This document shows positions 51,913 to 60,872 of a stretch of 64,000 bases of DNA, in pieces. The notes below the pieces were generated by a model. It worked only from the letters and a program-made list of their open reading frames with translations. It had not been told where the DNA came from and made no database searches. Position 1 is the stretch's first letter. Each line of letters starts with the position of its first letter. Source of the stretch: an uncultured Eubacteriales bacterium (lineage in GTDB: Bacteria > Bacillota > Clostridia > Oscillospirales > Oscillospiraceae); NCBI GenBank assembly GCA_900546255.1, contig URCB01000006.1, positions 1 to 64,000 on the forward strand, read 5' to 3'. The position numbers and the translations under genes were made by a program.

Positions 51913-53210
51913 GGGTTCTCCTCCTGGGTCAGCTGGCCGAAGACGTAGGTGTCCCCTGCCGCAGTGATGGTGACGGTTCGAATCTGGTTGTGGAGGCCCG
52001 CCCCCTGGACGAACACCTCCACATACTGGGGGGTATATCCCCGCCAGAAGCCCCCCTTTTCCTCCTCGAAGAGGACGGGGACGGTCTGGCCCACCCAGCT
52101 GGTCAGCCAGCTGCGCTCCATGGCGCTGGCCACCTCTGCGGCTCGGTGGGCCCGGTCCGCCTTTTCCCCGTTGGGCACTTGGTGGGGCATGGTGGCCGCC
52201 GGCGTCCCCTTCCGCCGGGAGTAGGGGAAAATATGCATCCGCGCAAAGCGGCAGTCCTGGAGGAAGGCCAGGGTTTGCTGAAACTCCTCCTCCGTCTCCC
52301 CGGGAAAGCCCACGATCAGGTCGGTGGTGAGGGCGGGGCGGTGGAAGAATGCCCGGAGCAGGTCCACCGACTGGCGGTACCGGGCGGTGTCGTACCTCCG
52401 CTTCATCCGGGCCAAGGTGGCGTCACACCCGCTCTGGAGGGAGAGGTGGAAGTGGGGGCAGAGGTTGGGCAGGGCCGCCAGCCGGCGGCAGAAGTCCTCG
52501 GTCACCGTCCTGGGTTCCAGGGAACCCAGCCGCACCCGCAGCCCAGGGACTGCCCGGCACACCGCCTCGACCAGGTCCGCCAGCCCCGGCCGGCCGGGAA
52601 GGTCCCGGCCGTAGCCAGACAGCTCAATGCCGGTGACCACGATCTCCTGATAGCCCGCTGCCTCCAGGGTCTTCGCCTGGGCCACGGCCCCCTCCGGGGC
52701 CAGGGAACGCACCGCCCCCCTGGCATAGGGGATGATGCAGTAGGCACAGAAATTGGTGCACCCATCCTCCACCTTCAGCATGCCTCGGGTGCGGCCTTCC
52801 AACCCTCCCGCCGGGAGGGGTTCAAACCCCGCTCGGTGGAAGGGGTTGTCCAGGGCCACTGTCTTTTCCCGCTGAACGGCCACCTGCTCGATCAGATCCA
52901 GAAAGGCCCGCCGGTCCCCGCTGCCGCCGATGAGGTCAGCCTCCAGTTCCTTCGCCGCCTCAGGGGAAACCTGGGGATAGCAGCCGCACAGCGCCACCAG
53001 GGCCCTCGGGGCCCGTTTCCGCGCCTGGCGGACGGCCTGGCGGGACTTCTTGTCGCTGGTGGCAGTCACCGTGCAGCTGTTGATGAGATACACATCCGCC
53101 TGGTCGGTAAAAGGCACCAGGTGGTGGCCCCGGGCCAAAAGCAGGGCCTCCATGGCCTGGCTCTCGTACTGGTTCACTTTGCACCCCAGGGTATATAGGG
53201 CGATGCGCAT
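51909..53210 (-). CDS. mtaB: tRNA (N6-threonylcarbamoyladenosine(37)-C2)-methylthiotransferase MtaB
   Basis: 433 residues, radical SAM. UPF0004 domain cysteines in TLGCKVNQYES, NSCTVTATSDKKSRQAVR and LCGCYPQ; radical SAM motif in EDGCTNFCAYCIIPYARG (CxxxCxxC); TRAM-like C-terminus. Adds methylthio to t6A at tRNA position 37. The start ATG 53208-53210 follows GGAGGAGACTGCCC and gives the standard N-terminus RIALYTLGCKVNQ. First gene of the operon with thyA and folA. Confidence 0.95.
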   Translation of the reverse strand: MRIALYTLGCKVNQYESQAMEALLLARGHHLVPFTDQADVYLINSCTVTATSDKKSRQAVRQARKRAPRALVALCGCYPQVSPEAAKELEADLIGGSGDRRAFLDLIEQVAVQREKTVALDNPFHRAGFEPLPAGGLEGRTRGMLKVEDGCTNFCAYCIIPYARGAVRSLAPEGAVAQAKTLEAAGYQEIVVTGIELSGYGRDLPGRPGLADLVEAVCRAVPGLRVRLGSLEPRTVTEDFCRRLAALPNLCPHFHLSLQSGCDATLARMKRRYDTARYRQSVDLLRAFFHRPALTTDLIVGFPGETEEEFQQTLAFLQDCRFARMHIFPYSRRKGTPAATMPHQVPNGEKADRAHRAAEVASAMERSWLTSWVGQTVPVLFEEEKGGFWRGYTPQYVEVFVQGAGLHNQIRTVTITAAGDTYVFGQLTQEENP

Positions 53211-53240
53211 GGGCAGTCTCCTCCGATCTAGGAAAACCCC

Positions 53241-53269
53241 TTTCCTTTTCCCGCCGGGTCTGGTATAAT
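53241..53269 (+). promoter_or_regulatory. Extended -10 promoter of the YfbR-like gene
   Basis: TTTCCT, 17-bp spacer, TGGTATAAT (TATAAT at 53264-53269). The -35 is poor; the extended -10 is good. Confidence 0.6.
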
Positions 53270-53359
53270 GGCGGGGTATCTTGGGGGCTTGCAGGCAATC
53301 TTGTTTTACTGTACCACATCCCGCAGTGTGCCACAAGCCGTTTTTTACGGGAGTTTACT

Positions 53360-53938
53360 ATGTCTCATTCCTTTTTTGCCTACATCGCGCGGATGCGCTA
53401 CATCAGCCGCTGGGGCCTCATGCGCAACACCGACCCGGAGAACGTCCAGGAGCACTCCCACATGGTGGCCGTCCTGGCCCACGCCTTGGCGGTGATCCGC
53501 CGGGACAAGTTCGGCGGGACCATCGACCCCGGTCACGTGGCCGCCGTGGCGTTGTACCACGACGCCCCGGAGATCTTCACCGGGGACCTTCCTACCCCGG
53601 TAAAGTACGCCAACGACACCATCCAGGCCGCCTACAAGGCCGTGGAAGCCAACGCCGCGGCCCGGCTCACGGCCATGCTCCCGCCGGAGATGCAGCCTGC
53701 CTTCGCCGCGCTGCTGTCCGAGCCCGACCCGGAGGTCCAGGCCTTGGTGAAGGCCGCTGACAAGCTCTCGGCCCACCTCAAGTGTCTGGAGGAGCTGAAG
53801 GCAGGCAACCGGGAGTTCCAGTCCGCCGCCCAGCAAACTCTGGAGGCTCTGGAGAGCTACCACCTGCCAGAGCTGGACTATTTCCTGCAAGAGTTCCTCC
53901 CCGCCTTTTCCCTTACCCTGGACGAACTGCCAGGGTAA
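53360..53938 (+). CDS. HD-domain 5'-deoxynucleotidase, YfbR-like
   Basis: 192 residues. SFFAYIARMRYISRWGLMRNTDPENVQEHSHMVAVLAHAL holds the first His; VALYHDAPEIFTGDLPTPVKY holds HD and the substrate loop; a late Asp in KAADKLSAHLKC completes the HD metal site. YfbR removes phosphate from deoxyribonucleoside 5'-monophosphates. The neighbouring thyA-folA genes also act on deoxynucleotides, on the opposite strand. ATG after GGGAG. Independent gene. Confidence 0.92.
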   Translation: MSHSFFAYIARMRYISRWGLMRNTDPENVQEHSHMVAVLAHALAVIRRDKFGGTIDPGHVAAVALYHDAPEIFTGDLPTPVKYANDTIQAAYKAVEANAAARLTAMLPPEMQPAFAALLSEPDPEVQALVKAADKLSAHLKCLEELKAGNREFQSAAQQTLEALESYHLPELDYFLQEFLPAFSLTLDELPG

Positions 53939-54055
53939 GGCCTGTGCACCCGCGCAGCGGCGCTGTGGATGGCTGGCCCATCTGCAGCGCCCTTCCCTCC
54001 AGCGCCCCCAAGAACCAGAGCATCATTATCATTTTAAAAGAGAGGTATTCCTACT

Positions 54056-54328
54056 ATGCGCGCAGTCATCACCGTCGCCGGCAAAGACCGGGTGGGCATC
54101 ATCGCCGAAGTCACCCAGGCCCTGGCCCATCAGAACGTCAACGTGCTGGACATCACCCAGACCATCCTCCCCCCCGACCTCTTCACCATGGTCATGTTGG
54201 TGGACGCCAGCCAGTGCAAGGTCCCCTTCGGCGACCTGGCCGACCAGCTGGCCGCCCTGGGCAACCAGTCCGGCCTAGCCATCCAGGCCCAGCGGGAGGA
54301 CACCTTCCAGGCCATGCACCGGATCTGA
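54056..54328 (+). CDS. ACT-domain protein (UPF0237)
   Basis: 90 residues, a single ACT domain: RAVITVAGKDRVGIIAEVTQALAHQNVNVLDITQTIL, in parts, then FTMVMLVDASQ. UPF0237 proteins usually sit right before a UPF0210 (PFL) gene, as here, with a 21-base gap. Probably an amino acid-sensing or partner subunit for the PFL protein. Function of the pair unknown. Confidence 0.94.
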   Translation: MRAVITVAGKDRVGIIAEVTQALAHQNVNVLDITQTILPPDLFTMVMLVDASQCKVPFGDLADQLAALGNQSGLAIQAQREDTFQAMHRI

Positions 54329-54349
54329 GAAGGGAGCGAGACAGCCATT

Positions 54350-55708
54350 ATGATCAATTCCTCGGAAATTCTCCAAACGGTACAGATGTTCAACCAGCAG
54401 CACCTGGACATCCGCACCATCACCATGGGCATCTCCCTGCTGGACTGCGCTGACCCCAATCCCCAGGCCGCCTGCCAGAAAATCTACGACAAAATCTGCC
54501 GCCGGGCAGAGCATCTGGTGGCCACCGGCGCCGCCATTGAGAAGGAGTTCGGCATCCCCATTGTCAACAAGCGGGTGTCTGTCACCCCCATCTCTCTGGT
54601 GGCCGCTGCCAGCGACACCAACGACTACGTCCCCTTCGCCGCCGCCCTGGACCGGGCCGCCAAGACCGTGGGCATCAACTTTATCGGCGGTTTCTCCGCC
54701 CTGGTGCAGAAGGGCTTCACCCTGTCTGACCGGAAGCTCATCGCCTCCATCCCCGAGGCCCTGGCCACCACGGAACTGGTGTGCTCCTCGGTGAACGTGG
54801 GCTCCACCAAAGCCGGCATCAACATGGACGCCGTGGCAGAGATGGGGCAGATCATCAAGAAAACCGCCGACCTCACCGCCAGTGCCGGGGGCTTTGGCTG
54901 CGCCAAACTGGTGGTGTTCTCCAACGCCGTGGAGGACAACCCCTTCATGGCCGGCGCCTTCCACGGGGCCGGTGAGCCGGAGTGCGTCATCAACGTGGGC
55001 ATCTCTGGCCCCGGCGTGGTCCACCACGCCTTGCAGCAGGTGAAGGGGGAACCCTTCGACGTGGTGGCAGAGACCATCAAAAAGACCGCCTTCCGCATCA
55101 CCCGCATGGGGCAGCTGGTGGCCCGGGAGGCCTCCGCCCGGCTGGAGGTTCCCTTTGGCATTGTGGACCTCTCCCTGGCCCCCACCCCCGCCATCGGGGA
55201 CTCCGTGGCCCGTATCCTGGAGGAGATGGGCCTGGAGGTCTGCGGCACCCACGGCACCACCGCCGCCCTGGCCCTGCTCAACGACGCGGTGAAGAAGGGC
55301 GGCGTCATGGCCTCCAACCACGTGGGCGGCCTGTCCGGCGCCTTCATCCCCGTCAGTGAGGACGAGGGGATGATCGCCGCCGCCCAGCAGGGCGCCCTGG
55401 GCCTGGATAAGCTGGAAGCCATGACCTGCGTCTGCTCCGTGGGGCTGGACATGATCGCAGTCCCCGGGGACACCTCTGCGGAAACCATCTCCGCCATCAT
55501 CGCCGACGAGGCCGCCATCGGCATGGTCAACACCAAGACCACCGCCGTGCGCATCATCCCCGCCCCCGGGAAGACCGTGGGGGACACGGTGGAGTTCGGC
55601 GGCCTGCTGGGGTCTGCCCCGGTGATTCCGGTGCACCCCTTCTCCTCTGCCGCGTTCATCCAGCGGGGCGGGCGGATCCCTGCCCCCATGCAGAGTTTGA
55701 AAAACTAA
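54350..55708 (+). CDS. PFL-family protein (UPF0210/DUF711)
   Basis: 452 residues, intact. [32 protein letters not shown] is the standard N-terminus; [39 protein letters not shown] and GVVHHAL follow. Crystal work on the family shows a pyruvate formate-lyase-like fold but no known activity. Operon with the ACT gene; the next gene pgi is 195 bases downstream. Confidence 0.94.
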   Translation: MINSSEILQTVQMFNQQHLDIRTITMGISLLDCADPNPQAACQKIYDKICRRAEHLVATGAAIEKEFGIPIVNKRVSVTPISLVAAASDTNDYVPFAAALDRAAKTVGINFIGGFSALVQKGFTLSDRKLIASIPEALATTELVCSSVNVGSTKAGINMDAVAEMGQIIKKTADLTASAGGFGCAKLVVFSNAVEDNPFMAGAFHGAGEPECVINVGISGPGVVHHALQQVKGEPFDVVAETIKKTAFRITRMGQLVAREASARLEVPFGIVDLSLAPTPAIGDSVARILEEMGLEVCGTHGTTAALALLNDAVKKGGVMASNHVGGLSGAFIPVSEDEGMIAAAQQGALGLDKLEAMTCVCSVGLDMIAVPGDTSAETISAIIADEAAIGMVNTKTTAVRIIPAPGKTVGDTVEFGGLLGSAPVIPVHPFSSAAFIQRGGRIPAPMQSLKN

Positions 55709-55903
55709 GGGGACGGCGGCCCATGGGCGGGCATCGAAGCGCCCAGCGGTGCGGTCATAGCGCCGTTTCGAACCCCATATACCTACCTTGATGGGGAAAC
55801 TTTCCTGTAGGGGGATGGGAGCGACAACATTGCCGCACCCCATCCCCACCCCCCTTTTCCCGAAACCTGAGGTTCAGATCCCTAATTTGAGAGGTGTCTG
55901 TTT
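55709..55903 (+). other. Gap between PFL and pgi, no gene seen
   Basis: 195 bases of mostly GC-rich DNA with an interrupted inverted repeat (GGGGATGGG near 55814 and CCCATCCCC near 55838). No clear promoter, terminator T run or reading frame. Confidence 0.5.
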
Positions 55904-57205
55904 ATGCTTGAATTTGATGTGCGCTACGCGCGCCCGTTCCTGCCGGCCAACTGGCTCTCCTCTCGGCTGGACGGGCTCACCGAGGCCCGCCAACTGCTGG
56001 AGAACGGCGAGGGCCTGGGCGGGGAGTTTACCGGCTGGGTGGATCTGCCCCGGTCCTACGACCGGGAAGAGGTCCACCGGGTCCTCCAAACCGCCCGGAT
56101 CATCCGCCGGCAGTCAGAGGTCCTCATCGTGGTGGGCATTGGCGGTTCCTATCTGGGGGCCCGCGCCCTGCTGGAACTGCTCACCTCTCCCAATTACAAC
56201 CTGACCTGCCGCCGCTCCCCCCAGATCTTCTTCACGGGAAACACCCTCTCCTCCGACGCCATGACGGAGCTGCTGGACTATGTGCAGGACAAGGACTTCT
56301 CGGTCAACGTGGTGTCCAAGTCCGGCTCCACCACGGAGTCTGCCATCGCCTTTTTCCTCTTCCGGCAGCTGCTGGAGGAGAAGTACGGCCGGGAGGGCGC
56401 CCGGGACCGCATCTTCGTCACCACCGACCGCACGGAGGGTACCCTCCGTGCATTGGCCAACCAGGAGGGGTATGCCACCTTCTCCATCCCCCGGGACATT
56501 GGCGGGCGGTATTCCGTCCTCACCCCGGCGGGGCTGCTCCCCCTGGCGGTGGCAGGGGTGGAGATTTCGGGCATCCTGGATGGGGCGGCAGCCGCCATGG
56601 CCCGCCTCCGCCGGCCCGGCCAGGACAATCCCGCCTGGCAGTACGCCGCCGCCCGGAACGCCCTGTATGACCAGGGGAAGACCATCGAAATCCTCGCCGG
56701 GTATGAACCCCACCTCCGCGCCTTTGGCGAGTGGTGGAAGCAGCTTTTCGGGGAGAGCGAGGGCAAGGACGGGAAAGGCGTCTTCCCCGCCAGCGTGGAG
56801 TTCACCACCGACCTGCACTCCATGGGGCAGTACATCCAAGAGGGCAAGCGGGACCTGTTTGAAACCGTGGTCCGCTTCACCATCCCCCAGTCCTCCTGCC
56901 TGCTGGACCCTGCCCCTGAGGACCCCTCAGGCCTGGGGTACCTTCGGGGGCGGGACCTTCGGTTCGTCAACGAGCAGGCCCGGCAGGGCACCGTGCTGGC
57001 CCACGTCGCCGGGGGCGTGCCCAACCTCCTGCTCACCGTTCCAGAGCGCACCCCCCACTGGGCCGGCCAGTTGGTCTACTTCTTTGAGTATGCCTGCGGC
57101 CTGTCCGGCTATCTCTCCGGGGTAAACCCCTTTAATCAGCCCGGGGTGGAAGCCTATAAAACCAACATGTTCGCCCTGCTGGGCAAGCCCGGCTACGAAC
57201 AGTGA
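55904..57205 (+). CDS. pgi: Glucose-6-phosphate isomerase
   Basis: 433 residues, the short bacterial type. VVGIGGSYLGARALLELL near residue 80, VVSKSGSTTESAIAFFLFRQ (phosphate site), GGRYSVLTPAGLLPLAVAG (PGI signature) near 205, and the C-terminal GVEAYKTNMFALLGKPGYEQ with the catalytic Lys. Joins glucose-6-phosphate and fructose-6-phosphate in glycolysis. ATG after GAGAGGTG. Terminator follows. Confidence 0.97.
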   Translation: MLEFDVRYARPFLPANWLSSRLDGLTEARQLLENGEGLGGEFTGWVDLPRSYDREEVHRVLQTARIIRRQSEVLIVVGIGGSYLGARALLELLTSPNYNLTCRRSPQIFFTGNTLSSDAMTELLDYVQDKDFSVNVVSKSGSTTESAIAFFLFRQLLEEKYGREGARDRIFVTTDRTEGTLRALANQEGYATFSIPRDIGGRYSVLTPAGLLPLAVAGVEISGILDGAAAAMARLRRPGQDNPAWQYAAARNALYDQGKTIEILAGYEPHLRAFGEWWKQLFGESEGKDGKGVFPASVEFTTDLHSMGQYIQEGKRDLFETVVRFTIPQSSCLLDPAPEDPSGLGYLRGRDLRFVNEQARQGTVLAHVAGGVPNLLLTVPERTPHWAGQLVYFFEYACGLSGYLSGVNPFNQPGVEAYKTNMFALLGKPGYEQ

Positions 57206-57244
57206 AAAGACGATCTGCCCCCCGCGCTGCACCCCTAACTCCCT

Positions 57245-57274
57245 CAGGCCGCCGCTGGCGGCCTGTTGTTTTTT
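57245..57274 (+). terminator. Terminator after pgi
   Basis: 9-bp stem CAGGCCGCC/GGCGGCCTG, loop GCT, then TTGTTTTTT. Confidence 0.9.
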
Positions 57275-57340
57275 CGGAGGAAAACGCACAAAAATTCTAC
57301 CCTCTCCCTGGAGAAATTTTGAAAAAAACGCGCCATCCCA

Positions 57341-57369
57341 TTGCAGTTTTTCCTCGGGTATGGTAACAT
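57341..57369 (+). promoter_or_regulatory. Promoter of the P-loop/zinc-ribbon pair
   Basis: TTGCAG (57341-57346), 17-bp spacer, TAACAT (57364-57369), 48 bases before the ATG. Confidence 0.7.
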
Positions 57370-57417
57370 GAAGCCAACAGAAAGATGCCTTTCTGGATCA
57401 AGAAGGAGTGATGAATC

Positions 57418-57831
57418 ATGGTTCGAGTAATTATGGGCGCCAAGGGAACCGGTAAGACCAAGCAGATGATCGAGATGATCAACCACGCCGCCGAAAACGA
57501 GAACGGCAGCGTCGTCTGCGTGGAGATCGGCCGCAAGCTGGTCTATGATGTCAGCCCCAACGTCCGCCTGGTGGAGTCCAGCGACTTCGCCGCCGACAAC
57601 TTTACATTCTTTAAAGGGTTCATCAGCGGCATGTATGCCTCTAACTATGACCTGACCCACGTGTTTATTGACAGTCTGTGCAAGATCATCCCCTCCGAGC
57701 CCGACTCTCCGGAGGTGGAGGAGTTCCTGTCTTGGCTGGACCGGTTCTCCGACGCCAACCAGGTGAAGTTTACCATCACCATCAGCGCCGACGTCGCCCT
57801 GGCCACTGACGCCATTAAGTCCTATTTCTAA
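57418..57831 (+). CDS. Small P-loop protein of unknown function
   Basis: 137 residues. Walker A IMGAKGTGKTKQMIEM near residue 6, a possible Walker B in LTHVFIDSLCKII near 80, and a C-terminal helix-rich half with no further motif. It looks like a minimal ATPase (ATP-binding protein annotated PilT-like in some clostridia), too short for a full AAA or kinase domain. Strong ribosome site AAGGAGTG. Cotranscribed with the zinc-ribbon gene 34 bases downstream; partnership is inference. Confidence 0.8.
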   Translation: MVRVIMGAKGTGKTKQMIEMINHAAENENGSVVCVEIGRKLVYDVSPNVRLVESSDFAADNFTFFKGFISGMYASNYDLTHVFIDSLCKIIPSEPDSPEVEEFLSWLDRFSDANQVKFTITISADVALATDAIKSYF

Positions 57832-57865
57832 GTGCTTTTCCTAAACAACTAAGGAGGCGTAATCC

Positions 57866-58405
57866 ATGGCACTGCGTGAAAAAATAAGCTCCTTTGCAGT
57901 TGGTGCTGCGAGCAAAGCCAATTCCCTGGCAGTGGAAGCGGCTGCCAAGGCCAACCTTGCCATCGAAAACAGCAAGTTGAACCTGAAGATCGGCAACGAG
58001 GAGAAAAAGATTGACACCTTTACCGTCAGCATCGGCGAACTGATTCTGGACAAGCTGGACGGAGGAGAGACCTTTGACGATGAGATCATGGCGCTGTATT
58101 CCTCCATCCAGGCCTCCCGGGAAACCATCACCAACGCCCGGGCTGCCATTGAGGCCAACAATCGTCAGGCCGAGTCCGCCCATCTCTGCGCCGCTTGCGG
58201 CGCTCCGCTGGCGGAGAATGCCAAGTACTGTGGTACCTGCGGTGCCGAAGTGGAGCAGCCAGAGGCAGAGACGGTAGAGGCGCAGCCCGCCGCCCCCACC
58301 TGCCCCCACTGCGGCGCAGAAGTGACCCCGGAAGACGCCTACTGCACTCAGTGCGGCGTAAAATTGGAGGAGGAGCCTGCCCCGGAAGAGACGCCGGCAG
58401 AATAA
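57866..58405 (+). CDS. Double zinc-ribbon protein
   Basis: 179 residues. N-terminal Ala/Lys-rich helical half (about 1-105) that looks like a coiled coil or amphipathic helix (SKANSLAVEAAAKANLAIENSK), then two zinc ribbons: LCAACGAPLAENAKYCGTCGAEV and CPHCGAEVTPEDAYCTQCGVKL, each CxxC-x(n)-CxxC, and an acidic Pro/Glu tail. No membrane segment, no enzyme motif. Probably an adaptor protein. Downstream of the P-loop gene, ends at the terminator 58431-58464. Confidence 0.85.
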   Translation: MALREKISSFAVGAASKANSLAVEAAAKANLAIENSKLNLKIGNEEKKIDTFTVSIGELILDKLDGGETFDDEIMALYSSIQASRETITNARAAIEANNRQAESAHLCAACGAPLAENAKYCGTCGAEVEQPEAETVEAQPAAPTCPHCGAEVTPEDAYCTQCGVKLEEEPAPEETPAE

Positions 58406-58430
58406 TCCCCCCTCCCCTCGCGCAAGCTAG

Positions 58431-58464
58431 GACCCGCCGCTTCGGGAGAAGCGGCGGGTCTTTT
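58431..58464 (+). terminator. Terminator after the zinc-ribbon gene
   Basis: 13-bp stem GACCCGCCGCTTC/GAAGCGGCGGGTC, loop GGGA, followed by TTTT. Confidence 0.93.
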
Positions 58465-58484
58465 CCCCAGAAAGGAGGCCCCTG

Positions 58485-58736
58485 ATGGACAGAACCCCCC
58501 AGCAAGTGCAGGACCTCACCCTGTCCCTGCTCTACCTCACCTCCCTGGAAGACCACGACGACCCCGCCAGCCGCCGGTGCTGGAAGGGGTATGACTTCCA
58601 AACCCTGGCAGATCTCCAGGCCCAGGGCCTGGTGGAGGACACCCAGGGCCGCATCCCCCTCCGCCTGCCTCCCCAGGGCATCGCCCAGGCCAAGGCCGTG
58701 CTGCAGGCTTTGGGGTTGGAGGATCCCCGGCCCTAA
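58485..58736 (+). CDS. DUF6429-like small protein
   Basis: 83 residues. TPQQVQDLTLSLLYLTSLEDHDDPASRRCWKGYDFQTLADLQAQGLV matches the DUF6429 pattern (LTLALLYLTS ... RAWKGYDFDVL), a small helical protein of unknown function, sometimes near toxin or phage genes. Ribosome site AAAGGAGG before ATG 58485. It sits behind a strong terminator with no obvious promoter of its own, so read-through or a weak promoter in the short gap must feed it. Confidence 0.75.
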   Translation: MDRTPQQVQDLTLSLLYLTSLEDHDDPASRRCWKGYDFQTLADLQAQGLVEDTQGRIPLRLPPQGIAQAKAVLQALGLEDPRP

Positions 58737-58751
58737 TGGAAGCAACAGAGG

Positions 58752-58788
58752 CACAGCCTGCCGCAATGATGCGGCAGGCTGTGTTTTT
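58752..58788 (+). terminator. Terminator after the DUF6429-like gene
   Basis: 14-bp stem CACAGCCTGCCGCA/TGCGGCAGGCTGTG, loop ATGA, then TTTTT. Confidence 0.95.
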
Positions 58789-58826
58789 CCATCTCCCAGA
58801 TGGCGGCCATCTCGAAACTGGATGGC

Positions 58827-59309
58827 TCAATGCCTTAACGCCCCCCACTGAACCTGCATAGGATCAAAGCAAAAAACGATAACCTCCCCCATCTCGCTGG
58901 TCCCCTGGAAGACATACCCCCGCTGGACCCAGAAGGAACCGCCGTTTTGCATCTCCATCGTGGAGTAGGCCTCGTTAGGTTCTACCTGCTGAAGCCCTTC
59001 CCCTTCTGCCAGAATCGACGCCGCCTCCTCTGCTGTCACCGCAGGGCGCGTTAGAAGAAAAACCAACGGCATGGCCACAAAACAAGTCGCTGCCAAACCC
59101 AGCAGAACGCTTTTCCTCCCACGGGCACACACGGTCAGGCCCGCCAAGGAACCCATCCCAAGTGTGTATAACCCCGCCATCCACTCTAATCGAAGCACGC
59201 CCCAGTAAACGTTTTGGGTTACCCACAGGAGACCTATGAACAGCAGCGTTAACCCACCCATCCATAGCACCACTTGCAGGCCCCTGCCTCTGGTTGGCAC
59301 GCAAGCCAT
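58827..59309 (-). CDS. Membrane protein of unknown function
   Basis: 160 residues. Three to four hydrophobic segments (LQVVLWMGGLTLLFIGLLWV, LYTLGMGSLAGLTVCA, VLLGLAATCFVAMPLVFLLT), then a soluble C-terminal domain (about 105-160: EAASILAEGEGLQQVEPNEAY, MEMQNGGSFWVQRGY). Start ATG 59307-59309 after GGGGGGAGAGG; an ORF extension upstream has no ribosome site. Not recognised. Single gene, convergent with the DUF6429 gene. Confidence 0.7.
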   Translation of the reverse strand: MACVPTRGRGLQVVLWMGGLTLLFIGLLWVTQNVYWGVLRLEWMAGLYTLGMGSLAGLTVCARGRKSVLLGLAATCFVAMPLVFLLTRPAVTAEEAASILAEGEGLQQVEPNEAYSTMEMQNGGSFWVQRGYVFQGTSEMGEVIVFCFDPMQVQWGALRH

Positions 59310-59438
59310 AACATCCTCTCCCCCCAATTTCCTTCGCATCCTCTCTGCATCCCTGTCGGAACATTGAGAAAAGAATACCCTTTTTTTCCAGCGGGTTCCA
59401 CCAGGTCGCAGTAAAATTTCGGTAAAACTTCCTCCATC

Positions 59439-59472
59439 AAAAAAGCAGGCGCAGAGATTGCTCTGCGCCTGC
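59439..59472 (-). terminator. Terminator after the alcohol dehydrogenase
   Basis: 12-bp stem GCAGGCGCAGAG/CTCTGCGCCTGC, loop of 4, with T6 on the minus strand. Confidence 0.93.
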
Positions 59473-59493
59473 TCAGGGAACCAGGTCAACGTT

Positions 59494-60666
59494 TTACCGA
59501 TAGGACTCGGTATAGATCTTCACCAAATCCTCATCGCTGAGCTGGAGGCGGTCCAGCTTGAAGAGGATGCCCATGGTGCTCCGGGCGTTGGACACGAACT
59601 TGGGGAACTCCTCGGGGGTGATGCCGTAGTCGGACATCTTCAGCTCGTCCACCCCGCAGGCCTTCTGCAGGTCCACCAGGGCGGTGACGAAGTCCATGGG
59701 GTCCTTGGCGTTCTCCTTGCCCATGGCCTTGGCCATGTCGATGAACCGGTCGTGCAGCTCGGGGCAGTGCTCCACGAAGTGGGTGTAGTAGGCCTTGCTC
59801 ACCATGATCAGGCCCTCGCCGTGGGCGATGGCGGGGTGATAGGCGGACAGGGGGTGCTCCAGGGAGTGCTCGGAGCAGAGGTTGTCCACGCTCATCACCA
59901 TGCCGGAGAGGCTGCTGCCGAAGGCCACCAGCTCCCGGGCCTTCTTGTCCTGGCCGTTGGCGCAGGCGGCAGCCAGGTTCCGGCCCACGGACTCAATAGC
60001 CTTCAGGGCCAGCATGTCCCGCATCAGGTTCTCGTTCTTGTTGATGTAGGACTCGGTGGAGTGGAAGAGGGCGTCAAACCCCTGGAAGGCGGTGAACTTG
60101 GGGGGAACGGACAGCATGAAGTCCGGGTCCACGATGGACAGGACGGGGAAGGTGGTCTTGTTGCCGCCGCTCATCTTCTCGTTGGTGGCCTCGTTGGTGA
60201 CCACGGTCCAGGCGTCCACCTCCGTGCCGGTGCCGGCGGTGGTGGGGATGGCCACAATGGGCAGGGGCTTGTTCTTCATCTTTTGGCCGCCGCCGGTGCC
60301 GCCGTAGACATAGTCCCAGAAGTTGCCCTCGTTGGGGGCCATCATGGCGATGGCTTTGGCCGCGTCGATGCTGCTGCCGCCCCCCAGACCCAGGACGAAG
60401 TCACAGCCGTTGGCCCGGGCAAAGGCTGCCCCGTCCATCACAGTGTCCACCACAGGGTTGGCGGACACCTTGTCGAAGACGGCATATTCCACCCCGGCCT
60501 GGGTCAGCTGGTCCTGCACGGTGTCCAAATACCCGTTGGCCCGGGTGGACTTGCCGCTGGAAATCACGATGAGGGCTTTCTTGCCCGGCAGACGCTGCTT
60601 GTGCAGCTTCTGAATGGCCCCCTGGCCGAAAACCAAATTGGTGGGGACAGAGAAGGAAAAACTCAC
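59494..60666 (-). CDS. Iron-containing alcohol dehydrogenase
   Basis: 390 residues. FVLGLGGGSSIDAAKAIAM (NAD(P) loop near 95), AIPTTAGTGTEVDAW, and metal ligands in FDALFHSTESYI and the later SVDNLCSEHSLEHPLSAYHPAIAHGEGL (His-rich, read in parts). Interconverts an aldehyde and alcohol with NAD(P)H; butanol, propanediol and other substrates are possible. GTG start 60664-60666 after AAAGGAG. Promoter and a 7-bp palindrome lie in the leader. Sits near an SDR dehydrogenase and a CoA-transferase, suggesting fermentation genes. Confidence 0.94.
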   Translation of the reverse strand: MSFSFSVPTNLVFGQGAIQKLHKQRLPGKKALIVISSGKSTRANGYLDTVQDQLTQAGVEYAVFDKVSANPVVDTVMDGAAFARANGCDFVLGLGGGSSIDAAKAIAMMAPNEGNFWDYVYGGTGGGQKMKNKPLPIVAIPTTAGTGTEVDAWTVVTNEATNEKMSGGNKTTFPVLSIVDPDFMLSVPPKFTAFQGFDALFHSTESYINKNENLMRDMLALKAIESVGRNLAAACANGQDKKARELVAFGSSLSGMVMSVDNLCSEHSLEHPLSAYHPAIAHGEGLIMVSKAYYTHFVEHCPELHDRFIDMAKAMGKENAKDPMDFVTALVDLQKACGVDELKMSDYGITPEEFPKFVSNARSTMGILFKLDRLQLSDEDLVKIYTESYR

Positions 60667-60693
60667 GATCAATACTCCTTTCGGTTGCTTTTG

Positions 60694-60709
60694 GGACGCA
60701 AATGCGTCC
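60694..60709. promoter_or_regulatory. Palindrome in the alcohol dehydrogenase leader
   Basis: GGACGCA/TGCGTCC separated by two bases, between promoter and ribosome site. A likely operator or small hairpin. Not a known Rex site. Confidence 0.55.
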
Positions 60710-60724
60710 AATTTCACAAATACC

Positions 60725-60753
60725 ACTCTACCATGGAAGCCCCCTGGGGGCAA
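60725..60753 (-). promoter_or_regulatory. Promoter of the alcohol dehydrogenase gene
   Basis: TTGCCC (complement of 60748-60753), 17-bp spacer, TAGAGT (complement of 60725-60730). Confidence 0.6.
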
Positions 60754-60820
60754 GCCTTCCCGCCCCGTTTTCCCCACAGTTCTCCCGGGAAAAATTTCGT
60801 AAAATTCGTGAAAATTCCCC

Positions 60821-60849
60821 TTTACAATCCCCTGTCCCTTTGCTATAAT
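60821..60849 (+). promoter_or_regulatory. Promoter of tRNA-Arg(CCG)
   Basis: TTTACA (60821-60826), 17-bp spacer, TATAAT (60844-60849) with an extended -10 TGC. Confidence 0.85.
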
Positions 60850-60872
60850 AATTTGGCAATCAAACAGCACAT

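Noticed and set aside
54275..55849. Minus-strand frame of 524 codons opposite the PFL gene
   Set aside because: Gly/His/Val-rich shadow of a conserved gene.
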